Source: Drosophila pseudoobscura (Eukaryota; Arthropoda; Insecta; Diptera; Drosophilidae). Taken from it: a stretch of 64,000 nucleotides of DNA. Location: NCBI RefSeq assembly GCF_009870125.1, contig NC_046681.1, positions 18,985,001 to 19,049,000 of the forward strand, written 5' to 3'. This document shows, one piece after another, positions 36,137 to 50,000 of the stretch. How positions within the stretch are numbered: position 1 is the first letter of the stretch; the number at the start of each line of letters is the position of its first letter. Below the pieces are notes generated by a model. It saw nothing but the letters and a program-made list of their open reading frames with translations, searched no databases and was not told the origin of the DNA. A program made the position numbers and the translations under genes.

Positions 36137-37069
36137 CGAGCGGGCCAGTGGACTGCGAAGGCCAGTGCGTGCGTGGCAGCCACAACTCCCTCTCTGATTC
36201 TCTCTCTCTCTCTCTGTCTGTCTATCTGTGGAACACCAACACCCCATCCCATCCCATTCCATCCCATCCGATCCGATCCCCACATCCCCAAGATGCGTTG
36301 CGCATAAAATTATTAAAATTCAGTTAAAGAAAGTTCCATGGCAGCGAACGACCGAAAAACTGGCCTCTTGATGAAAGAAAAGTATTTTATGCATAAATTA
36401 AAATCAAATCGAATCAAATCAACTTTTTGTAGCGACGCCAGAGCCACAGCCAGAGCCAGATCCAGAGACTATAGTTTCTTTCTACCAACATTTTTTGTGG
36501 CGCAGAGAGAGAGACGCATAAATTTCAATATTGGCGCATTTTCTGTGTCTAATAAATTTCAAATGTTCCATAAATTTATTCAGAGTCAAGTCGCAGAGTC
36601 GGAGTCGGAGTAGGGAGAGACGAGAGACGCAGACAGACGAAGAACCGCCCTGACTTCCATAAATATATGATCGGCATCCACATCCACCAGCAGCACCACC
36701 TCCGTTTCCATTCCCAAAAACGATCATCAATCAAAGCCTGCATTTGACATAAATTAGAAACCACAGAATATTCCACTGGGAATACAGATCCAATCCGATC
36801 CCTCCCCTACCTACCGAAAAGACAACAAAAAACAAAAAACAAAAAAACAGAGCTCTTGAAAAGCAATTATATCTTAAGCCGATTTCCATGAGCGATCCAC
36901 AGAACTGGCTCGGTCTCTGGCTCTGGCTCTGTCTCTGGCGGGAGCTTTGTGGCTGATTACGAAACGAGAATTGGAATTCCAGATCTCTAATATGCTTGAA
37001 GATTGACTTATTACTGAGGAATTTATGGGAGAGACAACAAAAAGTAAGCCACTAAAGATATTACTATGC

Positions 37070-37865
37070 GATCACTGGGAGCTACTTGTAAGTGAGTGAT
37101 CATATAAGCAAGAGTTTGTTTATTCTGTGCTAAAAAAAACGATCATAGATGATCATAGAATCCTAGGGACTAAGTGAGTGATCGAATAAGTAATAGAAAA
37201 GATCATTAGACTCAAACTTAGATTTTCTGGAATATTCAATAGAAATTATACTAGAAATAATCATGCAAGTGGAGGATGAAGCAAGCAACTAGTTGGTTTA
37301 TTGTAAATCTGACCATAGATGATCATGGAAGAGATCATAGGTGATCATAGAAGTAAAGTTCTTGAAAGAAAACTCCATAGGCTATCCTTAACCTTAATGA
37401 TGATCCATTTTAGCGGGTGCGGGATGATCATAGATGATCTTTCCTTTCTTAATCAGAGATCTCCCATAAAGAAACTCCATAACTAAACCTCAATGCCTTT
37501 TGTTTTCTTTCACAAATAATCATGAATTTGATTTAACTAATTAGGGGAATGCTTCAGAGATTCTTCGGGAAATGATCTCTAATGAGAAAGATCGATTAAA
37601 CAGCAAAGAGATTGCTAAGAGATTTCTCCGGAAGTGTTGGCCAGTGGATCACTGATTGCCTTGACTGATCAATGGCATCAATCAATGGGAACATGTCGTG
37701 GATTATTTTAATTGAAGCCAAATCGGTCTTTCCCCGATCTTCCCCCATAAGCCACAGCCATTATATAATCTAAGAGGCAATGACAAAAATAAACGATCAA
37801 TGAGTCGCCCCATTCCGAACCCAATCCCCTCAAGATCATCGCACGATCATTGAGCAGTAGGCGAT
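37070..37865. repeat. GATC-dense island
   Basis: By eye about 22 GATC tetramers in about 800 bp, where about three are expected. Several sit in near-repeats of GATCATAGATGATCATAG (37141, about 37316, 37430). The spacing is irregular, so this is not a simple tandem satellite. Confidence 0.7.
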
Positions 37866-38106
37866 CTGGTTGGATGGGGATGAGTCAGTGGCCCCATCGA
37901 TAGCCCCAGCAAGCCGGCAAGCGGAGGTAGGCAACGCTTGCTTTTTTAATTTAAAATGCAAACAAATTAAAAGCATTTAACAATTTCAATCATAGCAACA
38001 AATTATCCGCATTCCAATGGCTAATGAGAGCGGGAAGGAGAAGCCGAGAAAAGACGTTGCTAATTATTAAAGTCAACGCAGGAGAAGGCAGTTTATGAGA
38101 AGGGGA

Positions 38107-38119
38107 GGGGGGGGGGGGG
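38107..38119 (+). repeat. Poly-G run
   Basis: Thirteen consecutive G after a GGGGA, noncoding. Length may be unreliable in an assembly. Confidence 0.85.
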
Positions 38120-38969
38120 CTATCAGGTGTTTGTGGGGCAATTAAAAAATGCGGCAAAGAAGCGGCGAAGCTCCAAGTGGAGCGATAGAAAGACACAGAG
38201 TGAGAAACAGAGAGGGAGAGAGGGGGGCAGGCAGGCTGGCAGGCAGACACGCTAATCAGCAATTAGCAAATGGTAATAAATACCAAAAAACCCAGATGAT
38301 AAAGTATCTGGAAAGCGGAGAGGTACGTACACCCGTGGAATGCAGAGAGAGAAAGAGCGGGGGAGAGATACAGAGAGAGACAGAGAGAGCAATAAATATC
38401 CCACGGGCTCTGCTGCGAAATGTGTGTGGTGTGTGTCTCTGGCGCCAGGCCGCGAAAAATAAATGCTTTTTCTGCTGTCACAGCAAAGCCCAAAGAGAAA
38501 AAGAGACAACGCGACATTGCGCATACGCCACGTTGTGCAGCGACAGCACAAGTCTCCCTCTGCAGCCCCCAGTCTCCCCCCTCCCCATCGATTGCAATGC
38601 ATGCCATTGCACTGAGCTCATTCTGTGGCGGGGAGTGTGTGTGTGTGTGTGTTTGTCCCCAAGTCCCCAAGTCGAACGAACATTCGATCAGAGATCGGAG
38701 ATCGAAGAGTACGGGCCGAGGGCCCTACGATATAAACGATATAAACGATTTAACCGCATGTGCAGTCTGTCCCCGCCCCCCACGGCACCCCTTCTCCGTT
38801 CATTGAAATGCTGAATCGGAAACAGAAAAATATCCATATGGATTTCATTGCGGAATGCCACTGATACTCCACTGCCACTGCCCCACCGATCCATAAACAT
38901 TCGAGTGTAAGCGATCGTTAAAATCTGCACAGCAGAGTGTGGAATGCCAGTGAGTGAGTGAGACTCACT

Positions 38970-39515
38970 CGATCCGAGAGATGCTACCAATAAAGATCTT
39001 AGATATGATCACACGACAGTATTAGAGGATCGTGATCTTAGCAAAAAAAAAACCCATTTGGCGCGATCTGATCAATAAACAACTGAAAATAAACGATCGT
39101 AAAGTCGAGCGAAGGCGAATGCGAATGCGAAGGAATGCGACAATAAAATATGTGTGCAATAAATGAAGAAATAGTAGATTCCACTGTAAGATCTGGGAGA
39201 TTAACAGAGAGGCTTTTGAGGAGAGTGTTTTACGGAGATTAAATGATCATTTCTTATCTGCATTGATAGGCAGTAATCAGTACGATTGTGGGATGAAGGA
39301 ATGATGATCTCTAAGGATCATAGAATCGAATCGATCACTGATCAATGGGGTTGCAGAGCTAGTTCAATCTCTGGGAAAGATGCCCGACGAAAGATGGCAC
39401 ATTTCTCTGTGTAGATCATAGATAGATCTCTGCAGAAACTGTGAGAATCTTTCATTGGCAAAAGAGAATACAAATAACAGATCTTTCGTTCGTGATCCCA
39501 TTGATCTACACTGAT
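38970..39515. repeat. Second GATC-dense island
   Basis: By eye about 20 GATC tetramers in about 550 bp, including TGATCA palindromes and GATCATAG words shared with the island at 37.1-37.9 kb. Confidence 0.65.
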
Positions 39516-41347
39516 CTCTCTATCAAAGAAGTATCCACCTGTTCGTATAGATAGTTCCAATATGTGTAAGCAGTTCTCATGGCAAACTTCGTGGCGAGCC
39601 ACTCCTCTCACATTTTAATCAGAAAACAGATTCCACAGCAGACCAGAGCGGAGTGCTCCAGCACCCGAGTGGGGCTCTTAAACTGGATTCGAATTCTATT
39701 GAAAGTGTTTGGAGCCCCGCTCTCTCGCAGATCTAGCGGCTCTCTCTCGCAGCTAATGAATGACGACGAGCGGTAACTTTTGACGTGGAATATTTTGCTC
39801 ATGAGTCCACCAGACAGGCCGGACCACAAGCGAACTCTGGGATCCAAAGCGGGTTCTACGTATACGTGCGTCTGGGCTTTTTTTAATTACCGATAGAACG
39901 ACGATTGAACGGCATAGAGCTGGCGTCAGTAAATAGTTCAGTTGCTCCGTTCCAGTGGAGGTTTGCCTTAGTTTGGTGGCATTTTCACACGCTGATCGCC
40001 AGTGACAGCGGATGCGCGTCATTGCGACCCACAAGTATCATTCCAAACAGGGGTGTGGCTCAGTCAAATGAGGCTTTGGGGCTTTGAGGCTTTGGCTTTG
40101 GCTTTGGACTTCAAAGCTGACTTTTGTATGCCTGTGATTATGAGCCATCAAATCGCGCAAATAACTCGGCGTCTTCTTTTGCCAGACAAACTTCCAAAAT
40201 CGAAAAACATGGAGAAAACGAAGAGGCAGCCGCCAAAGAAACTTAAAAAGAGCCAAAGCCAAAACCAAACAGCGGCAAATTCCGGCCAAAATTCCACTTG
40301 TTGTGCCAGTTATGGCCCAAACATACACACGCACACACACAAACACACACACGCACACCATTTGGTGTGTCTTTGAAATGCGCGAAATGTCCCCCAATGC
40401 GATAAGTCTGCCGCTCATCATGATCATGACTATAATGATGATCAGCAAGTGGCAGACATTTAGAGAGGGGGAGAGAGAGACGAGGGTAAGGGAAGCTCTG
40501 GGCCAAAGAAAACAGCGCACACGTCTTCGAGGCAGATAGACTTGGAGGCACAGGCACACCTAACGCAGGTGGAGGCGGTGGCGGTGGCGGTGGCAATAGA
40601 GCGATGGCGATGGCCTCCGCAATGAGAGCAGAGCCCAGCAAGCACTTGGAGCTTTGAAGCTTGGGGCAACAGCAGCGGCAACGTGTGCCGCATGCCAAAT
40701 GGAAGGCGTGCGAAACTATGCTCACACCCTGGAAAATTCAAAGGCCCAGCTATGGGGTGTATAGGTGATTTGTCTATTAGAAAGAGGAGTAGTGCAGAAA
40801 TTAGGAGAGTGCTTTGGTCATACGATGCTTTTCTATCGATTAATGATATATCTAAACACATATCTATATCCTATCGATCTATCTACCCATTAATAGATTT
40901 GTTTTTTACAGGTCATCTGGCAGTCGATTTGTGCTCTACTCTAATCAAAGAGGGGGCCGTTAAGCCAAAACTATTGCGATTGGGTCTCTCGTAGCCTCGA
41001 CGCGACTCGACACCGATTGTCATTCAAAATTTGTTTAATTTGTTGTACATTTTAATTGCTTGAATTGTTGAAAAACAACTGAAATTTATGTACATACGCA
41101 TATTGAGTGCGTGAAGGAATTTCGGTTTACGAAATTATTATTTTTATTTCAAGTATTATTTTGTGGCTGTCGCTGTAGTCGATTTCAATGCAAAGCCCAT
41201 TGCCTGAGGTCAAGTGTGATGGAGAGATATAGATACGAGATACGCGTACACTCGCAGATGGAGATGTCTCACCAGAGACTCAATCGCAAACCACAAAACA
41301 ATGACAACAACAGCTATGACATACAATACACATGATGTACATGTACC

Positions 41348-41375
41348 GATACAGATACAGATACAGATACAGATA
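41348..41375 (+). repeat. (GATACA)n hexamer repeat
   Basis: Four full GATACA units and a partial fifth. Confidence 0.9.
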
Positions 41376-42759
41376 ACTATTTATATTGATATACAGTTAC
41401 TCATATCAGTTTTGGTGGCAGAATCGTTTAACGATTAACCGCTTAGCGTGTGTTTTGCCCCCCACCCACTTCCATTTCCATTTGCTTATCTTGCCATTCG
41501 AGATGTCTGAGCGGAAAACCGTCTTACGGATTACGTACAACCGATTATTTGTTTACAGATCTCCGATTTCTGGTTCCTGCTGGCGCTGGTGCTCTCTGCC
41601 ACGCAACACCCGGAGACAGAGTTCCGAGATTGGGTTCTACTTACGATTGATTTCCACTTAATCGTCTCTCAGTTCCGCTGTCGATCGGTTTCCACTCAAT
41701 CAACAGTGTTCCCAGCCACTCACCTGTGCCGATAAGCAAGGCTATTAGCCCTCTATACTTTACAGGAGGGGGGAAGCTTCAGCCCCGCTCAGAAATTTTT
41801 GAGTTTATTGTCAGGGAAAATGATTCTCTATCAAAGATGAACTTTAGACGTACTACAGCCCTTTTATATATAAGACATTTTCTTACATCTGGAAACCCCT
41901 TTAACCGCCAAATCTATCCCACATCTAATATCGTCTAAAAAAATTTCCTTCCTCTTCTACCTCTTCCAAATTACAATTCTTGAAATTCTTTGGCAATTTC
42001 CTTCGGTTTGCCCCCCTTTGGGGCGGATCAAAATTCAAACCCAAACCCTGAGCGACATCTGATATTTGGGGTACGAAATGGGTTAATTGCACAATTCGAA
42101 GGTAAGAGAAAGAACAAAAACAACAACAGTTTGGCAATCGTCGGTTGGACGTTGGCGATTTTATGGTTCGGTGCGGGGCTCGGTACATTTCTTGGGGCTG
42201 GAGATAAGAGAATTTGTTTTGTTTGCTTTATGAGTGGGCCGTCGCGGGAGTCATTAAAATTTCAGAGGAATGAGTCCACATTTAGGAGAAACCGTTGTCC
42301 TCCCTGTCCCACTATGCCGTTACTAAAGAGGGACTCTTTCTATCCCTCTTCCGATCTCTTTCAATGTTTTCCCCCGTCTTACCTTATGCACTGCCGATGA
42401 CAACGTTCGCCGCTGCAGTCGTTGTCGGCATATTGTCTCGGGTTTTCGTTGTTGTTTCTGCTGTTATTTGCTGCTGTTTTTCCGCTGCTCTGCTGCCGCG
42501 TAATCCACAAAAATTGAGAGTTTAGTTTTTATCTTTAGCTTTCTTTGACTCTCCCCAGCTGCCAGCTGCTTCTTCTTATACTTTTCTTCACTGATTTGTT
42601 CACACTTTTGCGTTGTTTTTTTTTCAAATGCCACCAAACTGTGTTTTATTTTTGCTTTTGCTGCTGCTGTTGCTGGTTTTGTTGTTGCTGCGGCTGCCTG
42701 ACCTCTTCAAATCGCGCGCTGCGACTGCGCAGTCAACGCATTCCAGGCCGCACTTGTGG

Positions 42760-44110
42760 GCGCCGAAGAGAAAGAGAGAGAGAGGGGGAGCACGAGCACA
42801 CTACGTTTTAATCAAAATTCACTCACACGCGCGCGCTCGCACAGATGCACACACACACACACACGCGAAAGCAGTGTGCGCTAGAGTGAGAGAGAGTGGG
42901 AAAGAGAGCGCGGACGTCAGCTCTCTCGCTCAAGTCGGTTACGTTTTTGTTGTTGTTGCGCGAAAGAATGCCGTTTGCTTGGTGGGGCTGTTGCTGGGGC
43001 TCGATTTTGACCAGCGCCAACTTTTGGATTGGATTTTATTGGATTGTGGGGATTGTATTTTGTATTGTAGGATTGTAGTGTAGTGGATTGTATTGTATGG
43101 GCTTTGATTGTGTCGGGTCCGCGCGATATCTGGAATTTTCGGCCGGAGGTTGTTCGTAAACAACACACTAGTTAAACACACCAACAAAAATCGGTAGCAA
43201 AAGCTTTTCTCTTGTAATTCAAACCCGTAAACGTAAACGAATCCGAATCTGAGTCCGAGTTCCGTTCCCCAAATCGTAACCGAAACGCGAAGCACACACT
43301 GCACTCGAGACTCGAGACTCTGTTTCTGTCTGATCGTGGGGCGAAAACTGAACTCCACTCGGAGCTGTAGAGCTGTGGAGCTGTTGAGCTGTATCTGTAT
43401 CTGTGCGCACCTTGTGGCAGTGTCTGTGTGCGAGCACACGCAGGCGAGCGAGTGTTGAGACCGCTGCGAGACTCGTAACGCAAGCTGAACGAAGCTTTCG
43501 ACGTCAAAATTTCAAAGAATTTCAGTGGTGCCAGAATCCATTGGATTCGACACTACTTTTTTCAGGTTTGATGGTGACTATGGTGGAAAAAATCTCAATA
43601 AACTCAATCAGCGTCAAACCAACGAGAGCGAGAGAGCGGTCGTGAGAGTATCTCTCTCGATTGAACGAAGAAATAGGATCTCTCTGTGTGCCTGTGAGCG
43701 CAAGGTATATTTTTTTGAATTGGTAAAAATTTCGAATGAAACCATGGTACGAAGATAATAGGTTTCTTTGCGCTCTCTCTCTCTCTCGTAGATCGTTTCG
43801 TCAAGTGTGTGCCTGTGAACGCAAGGTATAAATGTTTCAGGTTGTAAAAACTCAGCGAAGGGCCTCTGCTAGGTTGTGTCGAATGTTTACCTATCTCAAA
43901 CACGGGATTAATATAATAATTCTATGAGAGCTCTTGATTGTTGCTTTAACCGGTGGAAAAAGTGGGTATAGAAATAACTCAATAATTTGTATTGAACAAT
44001 TCGAAGTCAGAGCAGAGCGAGCCCATCGTTGAGACTGAAACTGAACGAAGACCGTTGCCAGTCTCACTTAACGAAAACCAGAGAGAGGGAGAGAGAGAGC
44101 CAGTGCTGTG
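42760..44110. promoter_or_regulatory. Candidate promoter region with GAGA clusters (ex 5' region?)
   Basis: Five blocks of alternating GA/CT (about 42772-42790, 42886-42906, 43623-43640, 43773-43787, 44080-44098) flank GC-richer sequence around 43100-43500. Read on the minus strand this resembles a Drosophila 5' UTR. GAGA factor is a frequent promoter and Polycomb-element component. The link to ex is inferred only from strand, from the unexplained 5' acceptor of ex exon 1 and from the lack of another gene nearby. Confidence 0.35.
43686..43830 (+). repeat. 24-bp direct repeat, 121-bp offset
   Basis: 43686-43709 and 43807-43830 both read GTGTGCCTGTGARCGCAAGG followed by TATA, differing at one base. 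Weaker similarity continues downstream (GGTAAAAA / TTGTAAAAA). Confidence 0.75.
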
Positions 44111-44407
44111 TCTGTGTGTGTATCTCCCACTGAGATTTGAGATTGGAATGCGACGTTTTCATGATAGTTAGTAGCTCCAACAGTTGGTTAGGGGCAGGGG
44201 GGGGAACAGAAAATACCACACAGATGCACACAAACACACACACACTGTTACAGTTACATCTATGACCGCTCGAAAAAGAAAGGAAAGAAACCCATTCGCA
44301 AAGCCAAAAACAAAAAGGCAGCAGTAGTAAAACTACAAAAAAAACGAGGAAAAGGAAAACAAACTTCAAAGGAGAATCACAGTAGCAACAAATGTACATG
44401 TACATGG

Positions 44408-44428
44408 GTGTGTGTGTGTGTGTGTGTG
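44408..44428. repeat. (GT)n microsatellite
   Basis: Uninterrupted GT run of 21 bp in noncoding sequence. Confidence 0.9.
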
Positions 44429-46794
44429 AGAAATTCCAATGTTTTATCTCAGCTGCAGGCAGGCAGAGGGAAGAGAAGATCAGAAACCCACAGAGCCCAG
44501 GAGCAGCAGCGAGGTAGAAGAGGAATGCAAGACAAATGAAAATAGGGTGGGGCATTGACATAATGGACTCTTGGGATAGTAACCTATTCTATTGGTCCCA
44601 CTCACTGCATGCAATGATGATGGATGATGGAGTGAACAATATTGACAAAAAGGAACCACACACAGTAATGTCACACCTTATCTAAATATACCATTGAGTG
44701 CCTGAATCTGAATGCATTCATGAGCTTGATTTGCTGGATTCTTTTTACCCCTCTCTCTCGCTCCTCTTCTTCACTCCCTCTCCCTCTAACCAACTACTCA
44801 CTCGAAATTATTTTTTCGTAAGTTTTGTTTTCCTTTTTCTTTTCTGTTCCCTCTTCTACCGCTTCTTCTGCTGCTGCTGCTTCAAATATGCGGCATACAC
44901 ACGCCCCACACCGCACCCCATAGTGGAAGTGTGGGAAAGGGGGGAGTCCGAGTCCGAATCCGAGTCTCCTCGATGCTGGGGCTCAGCACGTTCTTGACGG
45001 GTCGGGGGTCGTCTTGGCATGGTCATAACTTGTTGACTGAAGCCTGAACAGTGGAGAGGGGAGAGGAGCAGTGGGTGAAGACAGTGGAGTGGCTAAGGGG
45101 AGTGGTGGGCCAGGTGGAAGAAGGAGAGTAGGGGGAACGATGGGAACTCTCTGCCGCAGCCTTCGATTTCTTCGAGTGTATTTGCTATGCGCTTTTTTTG
45201 GCTGTTGTTTTTCTTGGAATACTCTCCCCAAAAGGTATAGCAGCTTTAATACCTTATAGATCAGCTACATACCGCATTTCTATATACGATTCTCTCATTC
45301 TATATACCTTATATTCTAGTTTATTAACTCTTTAATCCATAATCAAACCTATACAGATACTAAGTATTGGATATCTTGAGATTGTGGCGCGATAACAAAT
45401 ATTCTCCCTGGTTTTATAATCCTTCGTTCTTTATAAAGTTTGGAGATTATTGTTTAAGAAAAGTACATAATATATATCTTCATTGTTCATTATTCTTTAT
45501 AATAGTTTCTCAGTTAATAGATCCTTGTATGATATAACGATCTTCCGACTTTTAGGGTGCATCCACCTGCGACTCTACACTATCCACCTTTTGATTCTTG
45601 TTTTTCGTTATTCTTTCGTCTTCGGCCGATCGCTTGGTTTGCTGTTAGCTCTGGCTCTGACTCTCTAAGACCGGTTGTTGTTGCTGTGGCTGTAAGCCTG
45701 CCTTTTGGGCGCTACGTTCTTGGTCAACATTGTGTGTGAGTTGGTATGCGCACACACACACTTACACCCCGAAACTCACAGACACAGATATGTACATACG
45801 AGTGGAGGTTGGAGCCTGGTCGAGGCCGAAGTTTCGACTCCAAGAAGAGGAAAAAAAAGAAAGAAGAATTTTTTATGCAATTCCTTGAAGTCGATTTCTG
45901 CGGCCTGGCCTCCAGTGTCTCCCCAGAATCTCTTTTGAGGAATTGGCGCGCAATTTTTTGTTTTTTTTTGTTTGCGTCTCCGAGTCCGACTCCGTTCTGA
46001 TCCCAACCGAAGTGATCTCTGAGCGCAGCAGCTGCCATTGATCCTCTTTCTATTCAAAATTCCTCGTGTTTCGGGACTCTTTTTTTTGGGTTCTCCTTCT
46101 TGGCCAAAGCCAAAAGTCGTCGTTGTTGATGATGATATGGCGAGGAGGCCTGGAATTTATTGAATAAGTTGGCATATGACGCGGGTCCCCTCCCGCTCCC
46201 CGTAGTACGCGGAGTGGTGTGTGTTTTCGTTACGCTTCATTGCTGTCGATCGCCCGTCGATATAGCCCGATTGTCGCATACTTTCTACCCTTACAAAAGG
46301 GAGCATCACAACTACCAAAGAAGAATGGGAGAGCATAAAGTTCTCTGGGAGTTTTCCCACACTCGTTGATATGTGGGATGGTTCCAGCCGGAACTTAATT
46401 AGTGATCGCTGAGCTTTAAGTAGATTCCATACATCCACGGGAAGGAGTCGTTCATCATATAATTATCATAAGAACTAATTCAATCGCTAAAATGGGGATC
46501 ACAGAACGATTGAAGGATTTATAATCACCCTAACACTCCAGAGATCCAATCAGTACAGATCAGTGCTCATTCTCTAACCACAAATGTTCACGAATGTCCC
46601 TACCCCGTTCCGTAATCTATAATTTATACAATTCCTATGCCATACGACTTATCAATCAATCCACCATAGTGGAGGGTATTGAAAGGTTCGATGAGTTGTC
46701 GATTGAGTTTCCATTTCATTTCGTTTCGTTTCGATTCGTTTTGCTTTGTATTCTTTTTATTATGGCCAAATATTTCTGCTGGCCGCCAGTCAGA

Positions 46795-46822
<28 letters not shown>
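46795..46822 (+). repeat. (CCAG)7 tetranucleotide repeat
   Basis: Seven CCAG units in a row, noncoding. Confidence 0.9.
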
Positions 46823-46825
<3 letters not shown>

Positions 46826-47062
46826 TGCCCCTTGAGCCACGATAATGTTAATGGAGGGCCCCACTATGCCCTGCCCTCCACCGTGCTCTCCTCGCCCCCA
46901 TCGTATTCCTTCAGTCTGTCGCCGGTCCGAGGTATTTTTATGACTTTTGTTACACTAACTTACTTCCTATTCGAGTCGGACGACAACGCGACGCAGACTG
47001 GACGCTATGGCATTTAGGTTTTTTATTGTTGTTGTTTGAATGGAAATGAGAGGGGTATCTAT

Positions 47063-47086
47063 AGAGAGAGAGAGAGAGAGAGAGAG
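47063..47086 (+). repeat. (AG)12 microsatellite
   Basis: Uninterrupted AG run, also a potential GAGA-factor site. Confidence 0.9.
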
Positions 47087-50000
47087 GGGTACCACCTGAA
47101 TGGGCGTCATTCCACAGTTGATTGGCTCTGAGGTTACCTTTGACACTGACTCTGACTCTCCTCCAAAAGAATCTCAGTTCTGACTCTCCCCCAAAAAAAG
47201 AATCTCCGCTGGGACTTGGCTTTGGCTTGGATCGGATCAATGTTTCTGAAGTCTGGATGGTGGAATGCTGGCACTACCATTGCCATTGGTGGTTGAGCCT
47301 CATTTCAATGTGGACACCACTGAAATTAGGGAGGATCTAAGGCATCCTCTAAAGCAGAATCTCAACTTTAACCTTTGGCATCCAGGGGCTTCATGGTTTC
47401 TGGAATGGTTTGTGGAATGCTGCTACTAGTGCCACTCCAATTGGAAGCTGGAGCCGCACTGGAAGCAGCAGTCTCTAATCTGCCTACCCTACTTTCACTC
47501 CATTTCCAGTCGTCGAGACTCTTTGGCATCTCGACGCGAGATTCGATTCGATTCAATTTATTCGAGCTGAACTTTTTTCTCTCCCTCTCTCTCTCTATCT
47601 CTATCTCTCTTTCTATCTCTGTCTCAGTTTTTCCTAGTGATAGAGAGAGAGGGGGGGTATCGACTAAACTGCAATGAAATTTCAGGCCTGGCAATCGATT
47701 TTGCTGCTGCTGCTTGGGATTTGCCTTTTTTGGGCCTTGGAATGTTGCATGCTGCTCCTGCGCCTGCCTCTGCCCCAACTCCAGCATAAGCCCCCAAGCA
47801 ACATGCAACAGCAACAACAACAAGAGCCAAGCACCAACAATGTGTTCTAAATAAATTCCAGGGAAATGAAATTCAGGGAGCCCCCCGACGGGAGAGCCGA
47901 GGGAGAGCCAGGAGTGCTCTTCGCAAAGGCAGATGTATCTTGCAGATACAAATTCTGTACGCTGTGCGCAACGTGATTGCAATCTTTAGCATCGTCATCA
48001 TCATCATCAACAGCAACAACAACAACAAGCAGGAGAGTGATCGACAAAGAAGTACTCTTTAAAAGGGTCATATAGATCGTATTTGGCAGATCCTAAATGA
48101 GAAAATACAGAAATTTAAGCCTTTTTGTGTAGAAAAGCTAAAGGGTTTGAAAATCCCCCAGAATTATAGCCTATAAAGCAATCAGATCTCAACATGAGAG
48201 ACTCGGAAAACAACTGTAGTAGTTTTGGGGCTCCCATCGGTTAGAGAGTTACGCTATAGCCATCTCCTATCTCTACCGAACGAGCCCATTACTACCCGCA
48301 TACCCTGTAAATGCCGGCAAACAGCCACAAAAACAAGAAGAAGAAAAAATGAAGCAAAAGAAGAGGAGCAACACGAGGCACGAGATTCGAGGCTGTGGCA
48401 AGGCTCCCAAGGCCCCAAAAACGCAACAGAGGAAGACGCAGCAGAGTCGCGCGTGCGCAGCCTCAACGGATGTCTAAGCCATGTTGTTGCTCTTGCTTTT
48501 GCTCTTTTTCTCTGTTGCTCTGTTGCTGTTACCTGTTTTGGCCTTTCTTGTGCCTTGCTTCTTTTTGGCCAGAGCTGCTCTTGCACCTCCTCCAGGAGGC
48601 AGAAAAGAAGAGAAGCGGAGTGGAGTGGCAGGGGGGCCTGTGGCTGCAACTAAAAATCAAAAAAATCAACCAATGTTCGTACAGTAGCAGCCTTGCGTCT
48701 GCGTCTGCCTTTTGCTCTTCTTTTTTTATGCTTTTAATGAGCTTTTATATGGGGCTGAAGGATCAGGGCAAGCAGCGAGTAAGAGGGGGAGGCACTGGGG
48801 AGGGCTGTGGATTGAGCCAAACCAAGCGAATGCATCTCCATGTCAGAGGAGGATGACGATGAGGATGATTTTTTCGTTTTGCTTTTGCGGTTTACCCATA
48901 ACCCCACACATAACATAACATCGTACTCGTAGCCTCCACCTCTTAAACCGATTCCTAGGCTCTCAATGGAATCGAAATGCTTAAGGTATTTGGTTCCCAT
49001 GGGTCCCACAGAGCGGGGGGAGGGGGTAGGGGCTGTAGTAGGTGTGATGATTATTATGGTAACACAGTTTTTGGCGGCAGAAATAGAGACAACCGCAAAA
49101 CACTTGTTCAAACAGACATACCCGTATATGAGTATTGACAGTGCGGAATAGCAAAACAAATTTCTCTATGAAAGTTCTGTTAATCAACATACGATTGTAT
49201 CTTAAAAATATACTGCTCTACAAAAGATTTAAAGATTTTATTATAGGCAAAATTTATAGCAGAACTCGTGGAGATCATAATCTCCAAAAGAGATCTGGTA
49301 ATTATGCTTAATGCTTAATAAATTTAAAGACTTAAAGAGTTCCCATCGATGTACTAAAGGTTTTTGCAAGATCTTAAGACTTAATAATAATAATTTAAAT
49401 AATAGAATCTATGAGAATTCATGATCTTTAATAATCTCTGTATGATATTTAATCCATAAGCATACACAAGAGCAGATTATGCGGGTCCTTGGTTTGAACA
49501 TCTTTCAAATATTCTCTGTTCTCTGCAAAGATGACCCTTAGATACATATGTGCATATAGGAAATTATGTGTAGATAGATAGCAAATGACAGATTACCAAG
49601 GAATAAATTAATGAATTTTTATAAAGTCCTAAATTTAGCTAAAAGCTAAGCTACATCTTCCCGAAAGCAAAGCAAAGTCATCTCAGCAAAATATCTATGA
49701 TATAGTAAAATATTTTCCTCTTCTTAACAGTAATTGTTCCCTCCAAATATTTATGTATATATATTTTATATTCATTGTTCTACACAATCCGCAAACAAAA
49801 AGAGAATAAAATCAAAGTTTTGCCGGCTAGAATCTTTGATCTCACATGGGAAGCTCTGGGAAGCCAAAGTTCTACGGAACAAACTTCATTCCAGTGGAAA
49901 TCAGTTCGTGTGGCAAAAGTACTATACATATTTCCCAGGGTGAGTCTCTGGAATACCTTTCCCCCACCAGCAACCTCGAAGCAAGCCCGACGCGACGCAC

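Noticed and set aside
35922-36185. 87-aa minus-strand frame near ex exon 1
   Set aside because: No in-frame ATG with good context was confirmed and the composition is irregular; the plus-strand 38-aa frame in the same place is the better candidate.
38149-38814. 221-codon open frame on the plus strand
   Set aside because: Lies over GA-rich and GT-rich simple sequence, no plausible protein features, and codon use unlike neighbours.
41490-41661. Possible exon (MSERKTVLRITYNRLF...) in the 41.4-41.7 kb region
   Set aside because: No matching splice sites keeping a frame and no relation to neighbouring genes; probably chance.
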